40,841 bases of DNA, taken from the NCBI GenBank assembly GCA_018821785.1, contig JAHJLI010000060.1:1-40841 (forward strand), in the 5' to 3' direction. The notes under the pieces were generated by a model that made no database searches, was not told the origin of the DNA, and saw only the letters and a program-made list of their open reading frames with translations. Below, piece by piece: positions 17,809-26,513 of the stretch. Source of the stretch: Pseudomonadota bacterium (GTDB lineage Bacteria > Desulfobacterota > Desulfobulbia > Desulfobulbales > Desulfocapsaceae). A program made the position numbers and the translations under genes. Each line of letters starts with the position of its first letter. The stretch's first letter is position 1.

Positions 17809-18120
17809 ATGCTTCGAAAAAGAGAGAAACCAATCAGTTGCTGTTTTGTTGACACGGTAAAGAGGTGCTTGAACCGAAGCCATTGCAACAATTTAATCGC
17901 TCCACTTTCAAAAAGAGGCCAAACAGGCCGAATAAAGATTTGCAAAGTCACAGGCGACCGTGCAACTTGCGGTCGTATTGCGGCAATGGGAGTGTATCCG
18001 GGAATAGAGGCTGACATTATCTGTTCCGGAGAAGGAAGCCGTTGCATCCTGAGGGTTAACGGGGGCACGGTCAGCCTCGATGCGGATGTGTCGCAGAATA
18101 TTTTAGTTACAAACCTGTAG
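17809..18120 (+). CDS. FeoA-like protein with Cys-rich N-terminal extension
   Basis: The C-terminal 75 residues form an SH3-like FeoA domain: G-Q-T-G-R-I-K-I-C, then R-I-A-A-M-G-V-Y-P-G, then a last strand ending near the C terminus. FeoA proteins bind or modulate the FeoB ferrous iron transporter. About 25 extra N-terminal residues carry four cysteines (CC and two single C). I start at the ATG at 17809, six bases after TGGAG; the frame is open to 17773. It is the first gene of the feo cluster and is followed by a terminator-like hairpin. Its sequence differs clearly from the second FeoA at 18407, so the pair is not a recent duplication. Confidence 0.85.
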   Translation: MLRKREKPISCCFVDTVKRCLNRSHCNNLIAPLSKRGQTGRIKICKVTGDRATCGRIAAMGVYPGIEADIICSGEGSRCILRVNGGTVSLDADVSQNILVTNL

Positions 18121-18130
18121 AAGCAAAGTA

Positions 18131-18159
18131 AAAGCCCGATTGTTTGGGCTTAATTTTTT
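18131..18159 (+). terminator. Intrinsic terminator or attenuator inside the feo cluster
   Basis: AAGCCC (18132-18137) pairs with GGGCTT (18146-18151), followed by AATTTTTT. It lies ten bases after the first FeoA-like gene. With no clear promoter after it, partial read-through to the rest of the cluster is likely. Confidence 0.6.
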
Positions 18160-18167
18160 GCCCAGCG

Positions 18168-18185
18168 AGTTAGGGTTCTCTAACT
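18168..18185 (+). promoter_or_regulatory. Second hairpin before the Cys-rich peptide gene
   Basis: AGTTAG, six bases, CTAACT form a perfect six-base stem ending nine bases before the GAGG ribosome site of the next gene. It might influence its translation or protect the processed message. Confidence 0.35.
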
Positions 18186-18205
18186 AGCCCCTTGAGGTCA
18201 AAAAT

Positions 18206-18376
18206 ATGATAGAGACAATATTGATTTGGATTGTTATTTCGGTGAGCGCTTTTTTTACAGGTCGCAAATTTTACCGACAATGGCGAACAGCTTTCGACAA
18301 AAAGTCGCAAGTTTCCTGCGGTCAAGGTTGTTGTTCCTGCGGTACGTCTTCAAGTTGCTCAACAAAAATCGAATAA
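18206..18376 (+). CDS. FeoB-associated Cys-rich membrane protein
   Basis: This 56-residue gene is easily missed. It starts with ATG eight bases after GAGG. The product has one membrane segment at about residues 4-20 (LIWIVISVSAFFTG), a basic stretch after it (RKFYRQWR), and a tail with five cysteines at 38, 42, 43, 45 and 51 separated by Gly and Ser. This is the layout of the short FeoB-associated Cys-rich proteins found beside feoB in many anaerobes. Their role is not established; metal handing to or gating of FeoB is a guess. It lies between the two FeoA genes. Confidence 0.85.
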   Translation: MIETILIWIVISVSAFFTGRKFYRQWRTAFDKKSQVSCGQGCCSCGTSSSCSTKIE

Positions 18377-18406
18377 CAATTATTACAATTATTAATAGGG
18401 CTATTT

Positions 18407-18640
18407 ATGGACAACATTTGTTTACGACAAATGCACAAAAACCAGCACGGTGTCATCAAAGCGATCAGCGTGTCCGGTGAACTGGGGAGGCGTTTGCGTG
18501 AGATGGGACTTGTCCCAGGTACCCGAATTAAGGTTTGTGGTCGTGCCCCGCTTCATGACCCGGTAGCAATCCGCATTCTCGACAGCACGATCACCCTGCG
18601 CAATAATGAGGCTGATCATATTCTCGTCGAGATAGAATAG
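18407..18640 (+). CDS. feoA: Ferrous iron transport protein A
   Basis: A 77-residue SH3-like FeoA: G-V-I-K-A-I-S, then R-R-L-R-E-M-G-L-V-P-G-T, then a final strand I-L-V-E. The small cytoplasmic protein is thought to act on the GTPase domain of FeoB. The ATG has an AGGG six bases upstream. It follows the Cys-rich peptide gene by 30 bases and precedes feoB by 59 bases, with a small hairpin in between. This copy has the plain FeoA length, unlike the extended one at 17809. Confidence 0.92.
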   Translation: MDNICLRQMHKNQHGVIKAISVSGELGRRLREMGLVPGTRIKVCGRAPLHDPVAIRILDSTITLRNNEADHILVEIE

Positions 18641-18655
18641 TACTTGAGACATTCC

Positions 18656-18672
18656 TGTTCACTTTTTGAACA
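18656..18672 (+). promoter_or_regulatory. Small hairpin between feoA and feoB
   Basis: TGTTCA, CTTTT and TGAACA form a perfect six-base stem, followed by TTTTC. It is too weak for a confident terminator call but could adjust the FeoA to FeoB ratio. Confidence 0.3.
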
Positions 18673-18699
18673 TTTTCTGATCATCACCACTTCGAAATC

Positions 18700-20907
18700 A
18701 TGCAGCTGAAAATGGCCCTGGCGGGCAACCCAAACGCAGGCAAGACCACGCTTTTTAATCAATTGACCGGAGCCAGACAACATGTCGGCAATTATCCCGG
18801 CATAACAGTTGACCACAAGGAAGGTCACCTGCATTATCAAGACCAGAAGATAATAATCACCGACCTCCCAGGAACCTACTCAATGACTGCATATTCAGCA
18901 GAGGAACTGGTGGCTCGCGATTATCTGGTTTACAACCGCCCTCAGGTGGTGATTAACATCGTTGATGCCTCAAACCTTGAGCGCAACCTCTACCTCACCT
19001 GCCAACTCCTTGAACTTGGAGCACCATTAGTAGTGGCTTTAAACATGGTGGATGTTGCCAAGGCGAGAGGTATCGAGATTAATGCGACTGTTCTCGCAAA
19101 ACATCTCCAGGTTCCAGTTGTGCCGATCATTGCCCGTTCCGGTTTTGGCAAAGATGAACTCCTCAGAGTCGCCTTGCAGGTAGCTTCCACTCATCAACAG
19201 TGGAATCCCCTCAATATTTCTTATGGAGATGATCTCGATTCAACTCTTCCTGAACTGATCGAAATAATTACCGCAGAGTCGCTGTTGACCGACACCTACC
19301 ATGCCAGGTATACAGCCATCAAATATTTGGAAAATGATGAGCAGATACAGGCAAAAGGTCGGGAAACCGCTCCGAAAACCGCACAGCTACTTGAGCAACT
19401 CGTTGACGAATCGACAGAGCACACCCGACGGACTCTCGATGTTTATCCAGAAGCAATTATTGCCGACCACCGATATGGATATATCAAATCGCTCCTCCGG
19501 CAGGGGGTTATCACTCGAAAATTCGATGCCGACCGTCTCTATACATCCGACAAGATCGACAAAATACTTACCAACCGACTGATCGGACCCGTACTGATGC
19601 TCGCTATCCTTTTTGCCCTATATCAGTTTACCTTCAGCTGGAGTGAGGCCCCTGTTGCCTGGCTATCAAATGCATTCAATTGGCTTGGCAATCTGGTCGA
19701 AGAAAAGCTCCCCGACGGCATTCTCAAATCCTTGGTCATTTCTGGAATAATCGACGGAGTCGGAGGCGTTCTCGGCTTTATCCCACTAATAATGTTCATG
19801 TTTTTTGGTATAGCCATTCTTGAAGATTCCGGGTACCTCGCCCGGGTGGCCTTTATGATGGACAGGATTTTCAGGATCTTCGGCCTTCACGGCTCTTCGG
19901 TTATGCCCTTTATCGTCTCCGGCGGTATTGCTGGAGGCTGTGCGGTTCCAGGAGTTATGGCCACTAGAACCCTCCGCTCGCCGAAGGAGCGCATGGCCAC
20001 CCTGCTTACCGTTCCGTTCATGAACTGCGGCGCCAAACTTCCGGTCCTGGCTCTCCTGATAGGAACTTTTTTTGGTGAAAATAAGGCTAAATATATGTTT
20101 TTTTTCACAATGCTTGCATGGATTGTAGCAATGCTTGCAGCCAAACTGCTGCGCTCAACCGTGCTCAGAGGAGATCCAACCCCTTTCGTCATGGAACTGC
20201 CCCCCTACCGTTTTCCTACTATTCGCGGCCTTTGCATCCATACATGGGAACGAACCTATCAATATGTTAAAAAAGCTGGGACTGTAATTCTCGGCATTTC
20301 CATCTTGCTGTGGGCGATGATGACCTTTCCTGCTTTACCTGAGCAGGTTTCGATATCATTTGACCAAAAACGCCAGGCAGCGCTGGATACCGCTGCGCCG
20401 GAAACCATCGGCGAGCAAAAAACAAAGAACGAATCATCATCGGAGCAGGTTAAGGCTTTCGACAAAACGATAGCTCTAATAAATAATGAAGAAGCAGAAG
20501 CAGCCTTGCGGCACTCGATCGCGGGAAAAATCGGCACCAGCATGGAATCAGTTTCGCTGCTAGCCGGATTTGATTGGCGTACGGATATTGCCCTCATCGG
20601 CGGCTTTGCTGCCAAGGAGGTTATTGTTTCTACTCTCGGGACGGCATATTCGATGGGCCAAGTCGATGCGGAAGATTCCCAATCACTGAGCGACCGTCTC
20701 AAGCAAGATAGTAATTGGAACAGGGTGGTTGCAGTTGCTGCCCTGGTTTTTATTATGTTTTACTCGCCCTGTTTTGTCACCTTGGTATGCATTGCCAAAG
20801 AGGCGTCCTGGAAATGGGCTGCTTTTTCTATGACGTTCAACACCATTTTTGCCTATATCCTGGCAGTTGCGGTTTTTCAAATAGGGACGTTTTTCAACCT
20901 TGGCTGA
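18700..20907 (+). CDS. feoB: Ferrous iron transporter FeoB
   Basis: FeoB is the GTPase-coupled inner membrane transporter of Fe(II). The 735-residue product has the N-terminal G domain: G1 GNPNAGKTT at residues 9-17, G3 DLPG and G4 NMVD. A helical GDI-like spacer follows, then a membrane part from about residue 285 with two Gate segments and the conserved GCAVPG and GFAAKE signatures. The loop at about 560-620 is charged and alanine-rich. The ATG has no evident ribosome site, so translation may depend on coupling. It ends 20 bases before a convergent gene, leaving almost no room for a terminator. Confidence 0.96.
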   Translation: MQLKMALAGNPNAGKTTLFNQLTGARQHVGNYPGITVDHKEGHLHYQDQKIIITDLPGTYSMTAYSAEELVARDYLVYNRPQVVINIVDASNLERNLYLTCQLLELGAPLVVALNMVDVAKARGIEINATVLAKHLQVPVVPIIARSGFGKDELLRVALQVASTHQQWNPLNISYGDDLDSTLPELIEIITAESLLTDTYHARYTAIKYLENDEQIQAKGRETAPKTAQLLEQLVDESTEHTRRTLDVYPEAIIADHRYGYIKSLLRQGVITRKFDADRLYTSDKIDKILTNRLIGPVLMLAILFALYQFTFSWSEAPVAWLSNAFNWLGNLVEEKLPDGILKSLVISGIIDGVGGVLGFIPLIMFMFFGIAILEDSGYLARVAFMMDRIFRIFGLHGSSVMPFIVSGGIAGGCAVPGVMATRTLRSPKERMATLLTVPFMNCGAKLPVLALLIGTFFGENKAKYMFFFTMLAWIVAMLAAKLLRSTVLRGDPTPFVMELPPYRFPTIRGLCIHTWERTYQYVKKAGTVILGISILLWAMMTFPALPEQVSISFDQKRQAALDTAAPETIGEQKTKNESSSEQVKAFDKTIALINNEEAEAALRHSIAGKIGTSMESVSLLAGFDWRTDIALIGGFAAKEVIVSTLGTAYSMGQVDAEDSQSLSDRLKQDSNWNRVVAVAALVFIMFYSPCFVTLVCIAKEASWKWAAFSMTFNTIFAYILAVAVFQIGTFFNLG

Positions 20908-20927
20908 GAATCGCTTGCCTTGCACTC

Positions 20928-21350
20928 CTACTCAATAACAATTGAACCGACATCGTCTTCCGACTGTGTAGGTTTTTTTTCCTCGTCTTCCTTAACGACT
21001 ACAATTTCATATTCATCAATCGGAACCACCAATGACTCCGACCTGCCGACTTGATGTTCGTCATTGCTGAAATCCGGTTCCAGCCTAAAATCGTCTCTTT
21101 TGGGTCGAAGCGGCACATATGGCCGGTCAGCTTCTTCTTCAGAAAAACCAGCAGCTTGCCTAACAACACCCAGCGGCTGTTTGAAAACGGCAATAATTCC
21201 ATCCTGTGTCTCGAGTATCGAAACCAACTCCCATTCCGCCATTCCATACTCATTGAGCGACAACTCTACTTCTGCTTCATCAAGAAAAGCACTTCCCAGT
21301 AAACCCTCTTTTTTCAACTCGTAATGTACTGTTTTATAACTCCAACGCAT
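20928..21350 (-). CDS. DUF4177-like small protein with acidic tail
   Basis: The 140-residue product opens with the DUF4177 pattern: W-S-Y-K-T-V-H-Y-E-L, then L-N-E-Y-G-M-A-E-W-E-L-V-S-I, then a short strand ending V-F-K-Q. Such domains are found as stand-alone proteins of unknown function. The second half is charged, with many Asp and Glu and no predicted fold by eye. It lies 50 bases downstream of the MORN repeat gene on the same strand, so the two are probably co-transcribed. It is convergent with feoB. Confidence 0.75.
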   Translation of the reverse strand: MRWSYKTVHYELKKEGLLGSAFLDEAEVELSLNEYGMAEWELVSILETQDGIIAVFKQPLGVVRQAAGFSEEEADRPYVPLRPKRDDFRLEPDFSNDEHQVGRSESLVVPIDEYEIVVVKEDEEKKPTQSEDDVGSIVIE

Positions 21351-21400
21351 AATTACATCCTGTAAAATTGCTTTCCCGCTAGCTGGTCAGGCAGAATGCC

Positions 21401-23266
21401 TCATTTCTTCTGGGTCAGCTTGTCACTTTCGAATATTCCTTGAAAAACTCTCCCATCGGCACGAACCAAGCGCCCACGCCCATCACGACGTCCCAGCTTG
21501 AAAGCGCCCTCATACCGACTTCCATCGGCCGAGGTCAGGACCCCCTCTCCATCCGGCAGATCGCTTCGAAATTCGCCTTTATAAATGCTGCCATCGGAAT
21601 AGACCAGCTCACCCTGGCCACCGAAGCTTCCATTTACAAATTCACCTTTATAAGTACTTCCATCGGCAAAATGATATTCTCCACTGCCTGAATAAAGATC
21701 ACTTTGAAATTCCCCGGCATATCGGGTGCCGTCAGGATAAGTAAAAACCCCGTTACCATGTTTTTTTCCTTTAACAAAATCCCCTTTATATTCACGACCG
21801 TCGTTGTAGTGATAGGTCCCGTAGCCATGAATTTGGCCACTCTCCATCTCTCCGTCGTAACGATCGCCACCGGCAAAGTCGAGTTTACCCTGCCCATGCA
21901 TCAAACCTTTCAAGAATTGACCATTATAATCACGTCCGTCCGGAAAGAGAACTTGCCCTGGGCCATCAAAAAGCGGCCCCCCTTCGCTGGCATAAACAAG
22001 ACCATCTTTGACAAAAAAAACATTGCCTATCTGGGATGTAGATGCCAACACGACCGGTGCCTCGGGAGCTTTTTCCGGCAGAATATTTTTGACGGGTGCT
22101 ACCTGCGACGCAGACTTTACCTGTGGTATCTCTGTTGCCGGTGTTTTTTCGACACTTTTCTTTGCCACAACAGGAATCTGGTCTTCCTGCATAACCGACG
22201 TGGACTTCACCGGCGATTCAACCTTCGTTATCGACTCGGCCTTCTCCCTCAATTCGTCTTCCGCTATCTGGGGTTTACCATGGATAAATTTGCCGGAAAA
22301 CTTTTTCCCGTCACTGTATACCATGGTTCCTTCACCATGCATTTTATTGTCGAGGAATTCTCCTTTATAGGACGAACCGTCTGCATATCGCAGCTCACCG
22401 CGACCGTTCCGGTTACCGACCATAAATTTGCCCCGGTACACCGTGCCGTCGGGATATTCCTGTACGCCCTCACCATGCAGAAGACCTTCCCGGAAACCAC
22501 CCTCGTAACGCGAACCATCTTTGTATTGAAGGATACCTCGTCCATGAAATTCCCCTCCTTGAAATTCTCCTTTATAAAGGCGACCATCCGGGTATTTCAT
22601 GGTTCCCTCTCCCTGGAATTTGTCATCGACAAACTGGCCTTCATAACGTTGTCCTCCAGGAAACTCGTACACACCCTGCCCGTGACGATTTCCCCCTTTC
22701 ATTTCACCGACATAACTTGAGCCATCAAGGTATTTTCTCGTGCCTTTTCCTTCTGGTTTACCATCATGAAACATTCCTTCGAACCAGGTGCCGTCGGCAT
22801 AGATCAATTTCCCTCTGCCGTCTATGATATCATTACGAAAATCGCCCTGGTATTCGCGACCGTCGGCAAAAAAGAGAATACCCCGGCCGTGAAACCTGCC
22901 GAAGCTGAAATCCCCCATATACTGGGAACCATCGGGGCGTATCAGCGACCCTTCACCATTGATGACATTATTAAGAAATTGTCCTTCATAGTTCCTGCCA
23001 TCCGGACTTTTAAGCCGCCCCAGGCCATGGAATTTACCATCTCGGAATTCTCCGGTATACTGGCTTCCTTCCGGCAAAATGAGAGTTCCGTGGCCACTGG
23101 CGAGACCATTCTTAAAATCTCCCTCATATCGTCGACCGTTGGCGGCAACAAATGTTCCTTTGCCATTGCGACAATCGCCTTGCACACATTCACTGAGGCC
23201 TTGCGTCGGCACCAAGCACACTGCCAGAAAAAGCAGGATTCCCTGCACATACGAATTCTTCGTCAA
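21401..23266 (-). CDS. Secreted MORN repeat protein (21 repeats)
   Basis: The 621-residue product starts with a signal peptide (about residues 1-25, cut near GLS). It then has 13 tandem 23-residue MORN units (about 44-332), a Pro/Lys/Val-rich linker (333-443) and 8 more units (444-621). Each unit has the form G-x-x-Y-x-G-x-F, then G-x-G, then a D before the next G. The repeat forms a continuous beta-hairpin rod. MORN proteins can bind membranes or act as scaffolds, but the role of this one is unknown. The cysteine at residue 27 has no lipobox, so it is probably periplasmic or surface-exposed. It lies between avtA and the DUF4177 gene. The 69-base periodicity in the DNA also creates long false frames on the opposite strand. 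Confidence 0.9.
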   Translation of the reverse strand: MTKNSYVQGILLFLAVCLVPTQGLSECVQGDCRNGKGTFVAANGRRYEGDFKNGLASGHGTLILPEGSQYTGEFRDGKFHGLGRLKSPDGRNYEGQFLNNVINGEGSLIRPDGSQYMGDFSFGRFHGRGILFFADGREYQGDFRNDIIDGRGKLIYADGTWFEGMFHDGKPEGKGTRKYLDGSSYVGEMKGGNRHGQGVYEFPGGQRYEGQFVDDKFQGEGTMKYPDGRLYKGEFQGGEFHGRGILQYKDGSRYEGGFREGLLHGEGVQEYPDGTVYRGKFMVGNRNGRGELRYADGSSYKGEFLDNKMHGEGTMVYSDGKKFSGKFIHGKPQIAEDELREKAESITKVESPVKSTSVMQEDQIPVVAKKSVEKTPATEIPQVKSASQVAPVKNILPEKAPEAPVVLASTSQIGNVFFVKDGLVYASEGGPLFDGPGQVLFPDGRDYNGQFLKGLMHGQGKLDFAGGDRYDGEMESGQIHGYGTYHYNDGREYKGDFVKGKKHGNGVFTYPDGTRYAGEFQSDLYSGSGEYHFADGSTYKGEFVNGSFGGQGELVYSDGSIYKGEFRSDLPDGEGVLTSADGSRYEGAFKLGRRDGRGRLVRADGRVFQGIFESDKLTQKK

Positions 23267-23290
23267 GGGTTCTCTCCCAATTGTGTTGGA

Positions 23291-24565
23291 TTACTCTTTC
23301 TTTCCGCTATCTTCCGAATAAATTCGCCTGACTACATGGGCAATAATCGCCAGGCCACGCTGCATCTCATCATCGCTCTGCGAATAGGTCACTCTGATAC
23401 ACTCGTCCTTATGCCGCCACTCTTCGCTAAGGCCGGGAAAAAAATAATGCCCGGAAACAACCAGAACCCCATTTTCTTTCAATATGTAATAGAGTTCCAG
23501 GCTGGTTACAGGCAGGCCTTCAAACCACAGCCATAAAAACATTGCTCCCTCCGGTTTATGGATGCGGCAAGGGATGTCGGCAAACTGGTCACGTACTGCT
23601 GCAACCGCCTTCTCCATCTTTTTCCGGTAAAAGGGTTGGATAAGGTCGCGACTAAGAGCTGTGATTTCGCCGTTCATTACCAGGTTGCGGGCGAGAACCG
23701 GAGCAAAGCTTGTCGGGGTAAGAGAAATGATAGCGTTCATCGCCGTCAACGCCTCAACGACCTCCTTGTTCGCCACAATTATTCCTGTTCGCAGGGACGG
23801 CAAACCGAGCTTTGAAAGGGAAAAACAGAGAATGAGGTTATCATTCCAGAATGGCTCGGCTTCGACATATACCATACCTGGAAAGGGCAGCCCATAGGCA
23901 CTGTCGATAATCAGGGGAATATTCCGTTCAGCGGTCAAATCGGCGAGCCGAGCCAGTTCCGCATCGGTTACCACATTGCCGGTCGGGTTGGTCGGTCGTG
24001 AAATACAAACGGCGCCGATATCATCACCGATTTCAAGTTTTTCAAAATCAATATGGTATTTAAAGAAACCACCTTGTTGAAGTTCGATGTCCGGTTTAGT
24101 TGATACAAACATGTCATCGAAAATTCCGAGATCGGCATACCCTATATATTCAGGTGCCAGGGGCAGGCAGATTTTCTTCCTTCGCCCATCGGTGAGAATC
24201 CCCGCAAAGAGATTAAACAACATAAAAAAAGCGGTCTGACTGCCATTGGTCAAGCAGATATTTTCCGGCCCGATATCCCAACCCTGTTCTTTTCTTAGCA
24301 GGTCGGCCAATCCGTCAATAAATGCCCTTTCTCCCTGAGGTGGCGCATAGCCGCTTATGAGTTGCTGGAAACGCTGTTGATCATTGCCGATCGCCAGGAA
24401 TTCCTGACGTATTATTTCCTGGAATTCAGGGACCTGGCCAGGATTGCCGACACCCATCATGATGAGAGGCTTGCTTCCCGGCGCCGTAGCCTTGCCAAGA
24501 TCGTCCATAAGAGAAAGAATTCCGGCATTGCTGGTCATTTTCTTACCGAATCGAGTAAATTCCAT
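23291..24565 (-). CDS. avtA: Valine-pyruvate aminotransferase
   Basis: AvtA is a PLP-dependent transaminase of valine/alanine metabolism. The 424-residue product matches the enteric enzyme along its length: FGKKMTSNAGILSLMDDL at the start, N-G-S-Q-T-A-F-F, L-A-P-E-Y-I-G-Y-A-D, R-P-T-N-P-T-G-N-V, the PLP lysine in S-L-S-K-L-G-L-P, and K-P-E-G-A-M-F-L-W-L-W. The frame continues to 24694, but that part overlaps the membrane protein gene and is not AvtA-like, so I use the ATG at 24565 although its ribosome site is weak. It follows the membrane protein gene by 35 bases. Confidence 0.93.
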   Translation of the reverse strand: MEFTRFGKKMTSNAGILSLMDDLGKATAPGSKPLIMMGVGNPGQVPEFQEIIRQEFLAIGNDQQRFQQLISGYAPPQGERAFIDGLADLLRKEQGWDIGPENICLTNGSQTAFFMLFNLFAGILTDGRRKKICLPLAPEYIGYADLGIFDDMFVSTKPDIELQQGGFFKYHIDFEKLEIGDDIGAVCISRPTNPTGNVVTDAELARLADLTAERNIPLIIDSAYGLPFPGMVYVEAEPFWNDNLILCFSLSKLGLPSLRTGIIVANKEVVEALTAMNAIISLTPTSFAPVLARNLVMNGEITALSRDLIQPFYRKKMEKAVAAVRDQFADIPCRIHKPEGAMFLWLWFEGLPVTSLELYYILKENGVLVVSGHYFFPGLSEEWRHKDECIRVTYSQSDDEMQRGLAIIAHVVRRIYSEDSGKKE

Positions 24566-24600
24566 ACGCTCATTATTGAAAGAATTTTTAAATGTAATAT

Positions 24601-25575
24601 CTATGCGCCTATTCGTATGCGCCTTTCTGCCAAAAAGCGCAACCCTCTTACCAGCAAATAGGTGACAATGAGAGAGAAAACAATCCGGCCCCACAAAATC
24701 CCCCCGAATTTTCCGCCTATCGCCGCCATGATCAAGGTATCCTCAACCAGTCCATGACAAAGCCCCATAAGAGCCATAGAGTTGAATACCTCTTGCCTGC
24801 CGAGTTTGCCGGCACTTGTTTCCCTGATTATGAGTGCCCCTCCATACCCGATGCCCATGATCATGCCGACAACGGTGATCGGTGCAGCCTTGTGGCTCAT
24901 GCCGAAGAACGGTAAAACAGGAGCCAGGATTTTCTCCAACAGGCCAAGAAATCCGATAGCTCGGAACAGCCGCATACAAATAACAATAAGAAAAATAATA
25001 ATAATGATCAGCCCCAGATTCTGCCCCTGATCAAGCCCCCACCGCAGGAGATCGCCGGACTTGGCAGAGACCTTAAAGAAGAGCTCAACCGGTTGCTGCC
25101 AAATATCAAAGGTCAGACAGATGCTATTAAGCAGAAAACCATAAACAACCGCACCAAGCAAACGGATAATGGCTATCGGCAGAAGAGCTGCCCCGGCACG
25201 TTTGCTGACGCTGAGTTCAACCGGCAAGGAATGGGCAATAAGCATGACTGAGCAGAGCACAGTCACCTGAGCACTGGTGAGGGCAAGCCCAGGCAGCAGG
25301 GTAGCAAAGACCGCAATGCCTCCATACATATTGGTCAGCATAGCGGTTGCCCACACCAGACCAAGAGCGCCGGGCAAGCCGAGAACCCCCATCACCGGTT
25401 CAAGCACAATGCTCAAAGAGGAAATAAGACCGAGTTCTTCAAGGATCTTTGTGGCAATGGCAACCGGAATAGTTATCCGGATGAGTTCCCAGCTGGTCAA
25501 CCACGTTTCACGACCCAGAGATTTGACAAGATCTCTCAGTTTGCCCCATTTGTTTCTGTAAAAATCGATGCTCAT
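24601..25575 (-). CDS. Nucleoside recognition (Gate) domain membrane protein
   Basis: A 324-residue polytopic membrane protein with about eight hydrophobic segments. It has the G-x-x-G-L-P-G-A and G-I-G-Y-G-G-A-L-I-I signatures of the Gate/nucleoside-recognition family, related to SpmA/SpmB and to the membrane part of FeoB. Substrate is unknown; family members include nucleoside carriers and proteins of unproven transport. The charged N-terminal stretch is cytoplasmic. The ATG at 25575 lacks a good ribosome site. It is followed by avtA, so a link to amino acid or small-molecule export can be imagined but not shown. Confidence 0.8.
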   Translation of the reverse strand: MSIDFYRNKWGKLRDLVKSLGRETWLTSWELIRITIPVAIATKILEELGLISSLSIVLEPVMGVLGLPGALGLVWATAMLTNMYGGIAVFATLLPGLALTSAQVTVLCSVMLIAHSLPVELSVSKRAGAALLPIAIIRLLGAVVYGFLLNSICLTFDIWQQPVELFFKVSAKSGDLLRWGLDQGQNLGLIIIIIFLIVICMRLFRAIGFLGLLEKILAPVLPFFGMSHKAAPITVVGMIMGIGYGGALIIRETSAGKLGRQEVFNSMALMGLCHGLVEDTLIMAAIGGKFGGILWGRIVFSLIVTYLLVRGLRFLAERRIRIGA

Positions 25576-25603
25576 AAAAAAATCAATTTGTCACACAGCT
25601 GGT

Positions 25604-25810
25604 TCATGCCACCCTCGAAGTCCCTGAACCGCCATTCTGTCGCTTCTTGGCAGAAAACAACTGGCAGTGCATACCGGAAGACTCGAATACCAACCGAGCC
25701 GGATTGATTCGACTTTTAAACGCCAAGGCCCGGCAGCCGTAAGGTTTGGCCGAGTCGTGAGTGATAAAATAATTGATGCATTTTAAACAATTTGGCAATG
25801 ATTCCGACAT
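25604..25810 (-). CDS. Small conserved four-cysteine protein
   Basis: A 68-residue protein with C8-x-x-C11, a T-H-D and P-Y-G-C26 segment, a conserved K-S-R and S-S-G-M-H-C49. I recognise this pattern as a short stand-alone family of unknown function, sometimes misnamed uracil-DNA glycosylase in annotations. Four cysteines and nearby histidines (18 and 48) suggest a zinc or iron-sulfur site; that is inference. It sits between the SixA-type phosphatase gene and the membrane protein gene on the same strand. The ribosome site is weak. Confidence 0.65.
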   Translation of the reverse strand: MSESLPNCLKCINYFITHDSAKPYGCRALAFKSRINPARLVFESSGMHCQLFSAKKRQNGGSGTSRVA

Positions 25811-25852
25811 TTTTACTAGGCCAGCAACTTTTTTCTTGATAAAAAATAGTAA

Positions 25853-26359
25853 TTATTTGCGAGCGCCGCCACCATCTTTGGGATACCAGAAAAACGTGAG
25901 TTTCCCACGCCCTGCAGTATCGGAAAAACCTCCTTCATCCGAGTAGTCCAAGGCAACTACACCACAGGTCGGCACATTGCCGAGAGAACAACCGCAAAGG
26001 TGTTCGGCAAGTTCAGTAATGGTGCCGTTATGGCCCACCAGGAAAAGCACATCGATCTTTTCAAGAAGAGTTGCAATCAAACGACAATAATAGGAAAACG
26101 ATCCAAGGTACAGGTTATTGTCAAACTGAATGGCATCCTGGTGATAACCGGTTGCCTCTGCCATGAATCCGGCAGTTTTCTTCGCTCTGACAGCAGGACT
26201 TGATACAATCAAATCGGGACGCACTCCGGCAGCGCAAAGCCTGTTTGCCATAGCCGGGCCATCTTTTTTGCCGCGATTGTTCAGGGGCCGGTGAAAATCA
26301 TCGAGTCCCGGATCAGACCAACTTGATTTGGCATGACGAATCAAATACACCCGCTTCAT
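25853..26359 (-). CDS. sixA: SixA-type histidine phosphatase
   Basis: The 168-residue product is a short histidine phosphatase. It has the RHAKS motif with the catalytic histidine at about residue 9, S-S-P-A-V-R-A-K-K-T-A with the second arginine, and V-G-H-N with the second histidine. SixA of enteric bacteria removes phosphate from histidine phosphotransfer domains. Here no two-component genes are adjacent, so the substrate is unknown. The start has AGGAGAGAGG in front. It is the compact SixA form without extra domains. Confidence 0.85.
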   Translation of the reverse strand: MKRVYLIRHAKSSWSDPGLDDFHRPLNNRGKKDGPAMANRLCAAGVRPDLIVSSPAVRAKKTAGFMAEATGYHQDAIQFDNNLYLGSFSYYCRLIATLLEKIDVLFLVGHNGTITELAEHLCGCSLGNVPTCGVVALDYSDEGGFSDTAGRGKLTFFWYPKDGGGARK

Positions 26360-26513
26360 TACCTCTCTCCTCTATCCTTTTTTTCTCTCAACACTGAGCT
26401 TTTCAGCGGGTGGTGCGGGAAAAACCGCTCCGCCGACAAGAGGTTTTTTCCCTGCTTTTATCATATTATCGATATAAGTCACGATTTTCTTACGCCGATT
26501 GAAAACTCACAGC

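Noticed and set aside
21704..22720. 338-residue plus-strand frame opposite the MORN gene (also 22766-23536)
   Set aside because: The 69-base repeat of the MORN gene repeats the antisense frame and keeps it open; the product is repetitive and has no domain.
21401..23266. 69-base tandem periodicity as CRISPR-like or satellite array
   Set aside because: The period encodes 23-residue MORN units with variable DNA; there are no constant repeats separated by unique spacers.
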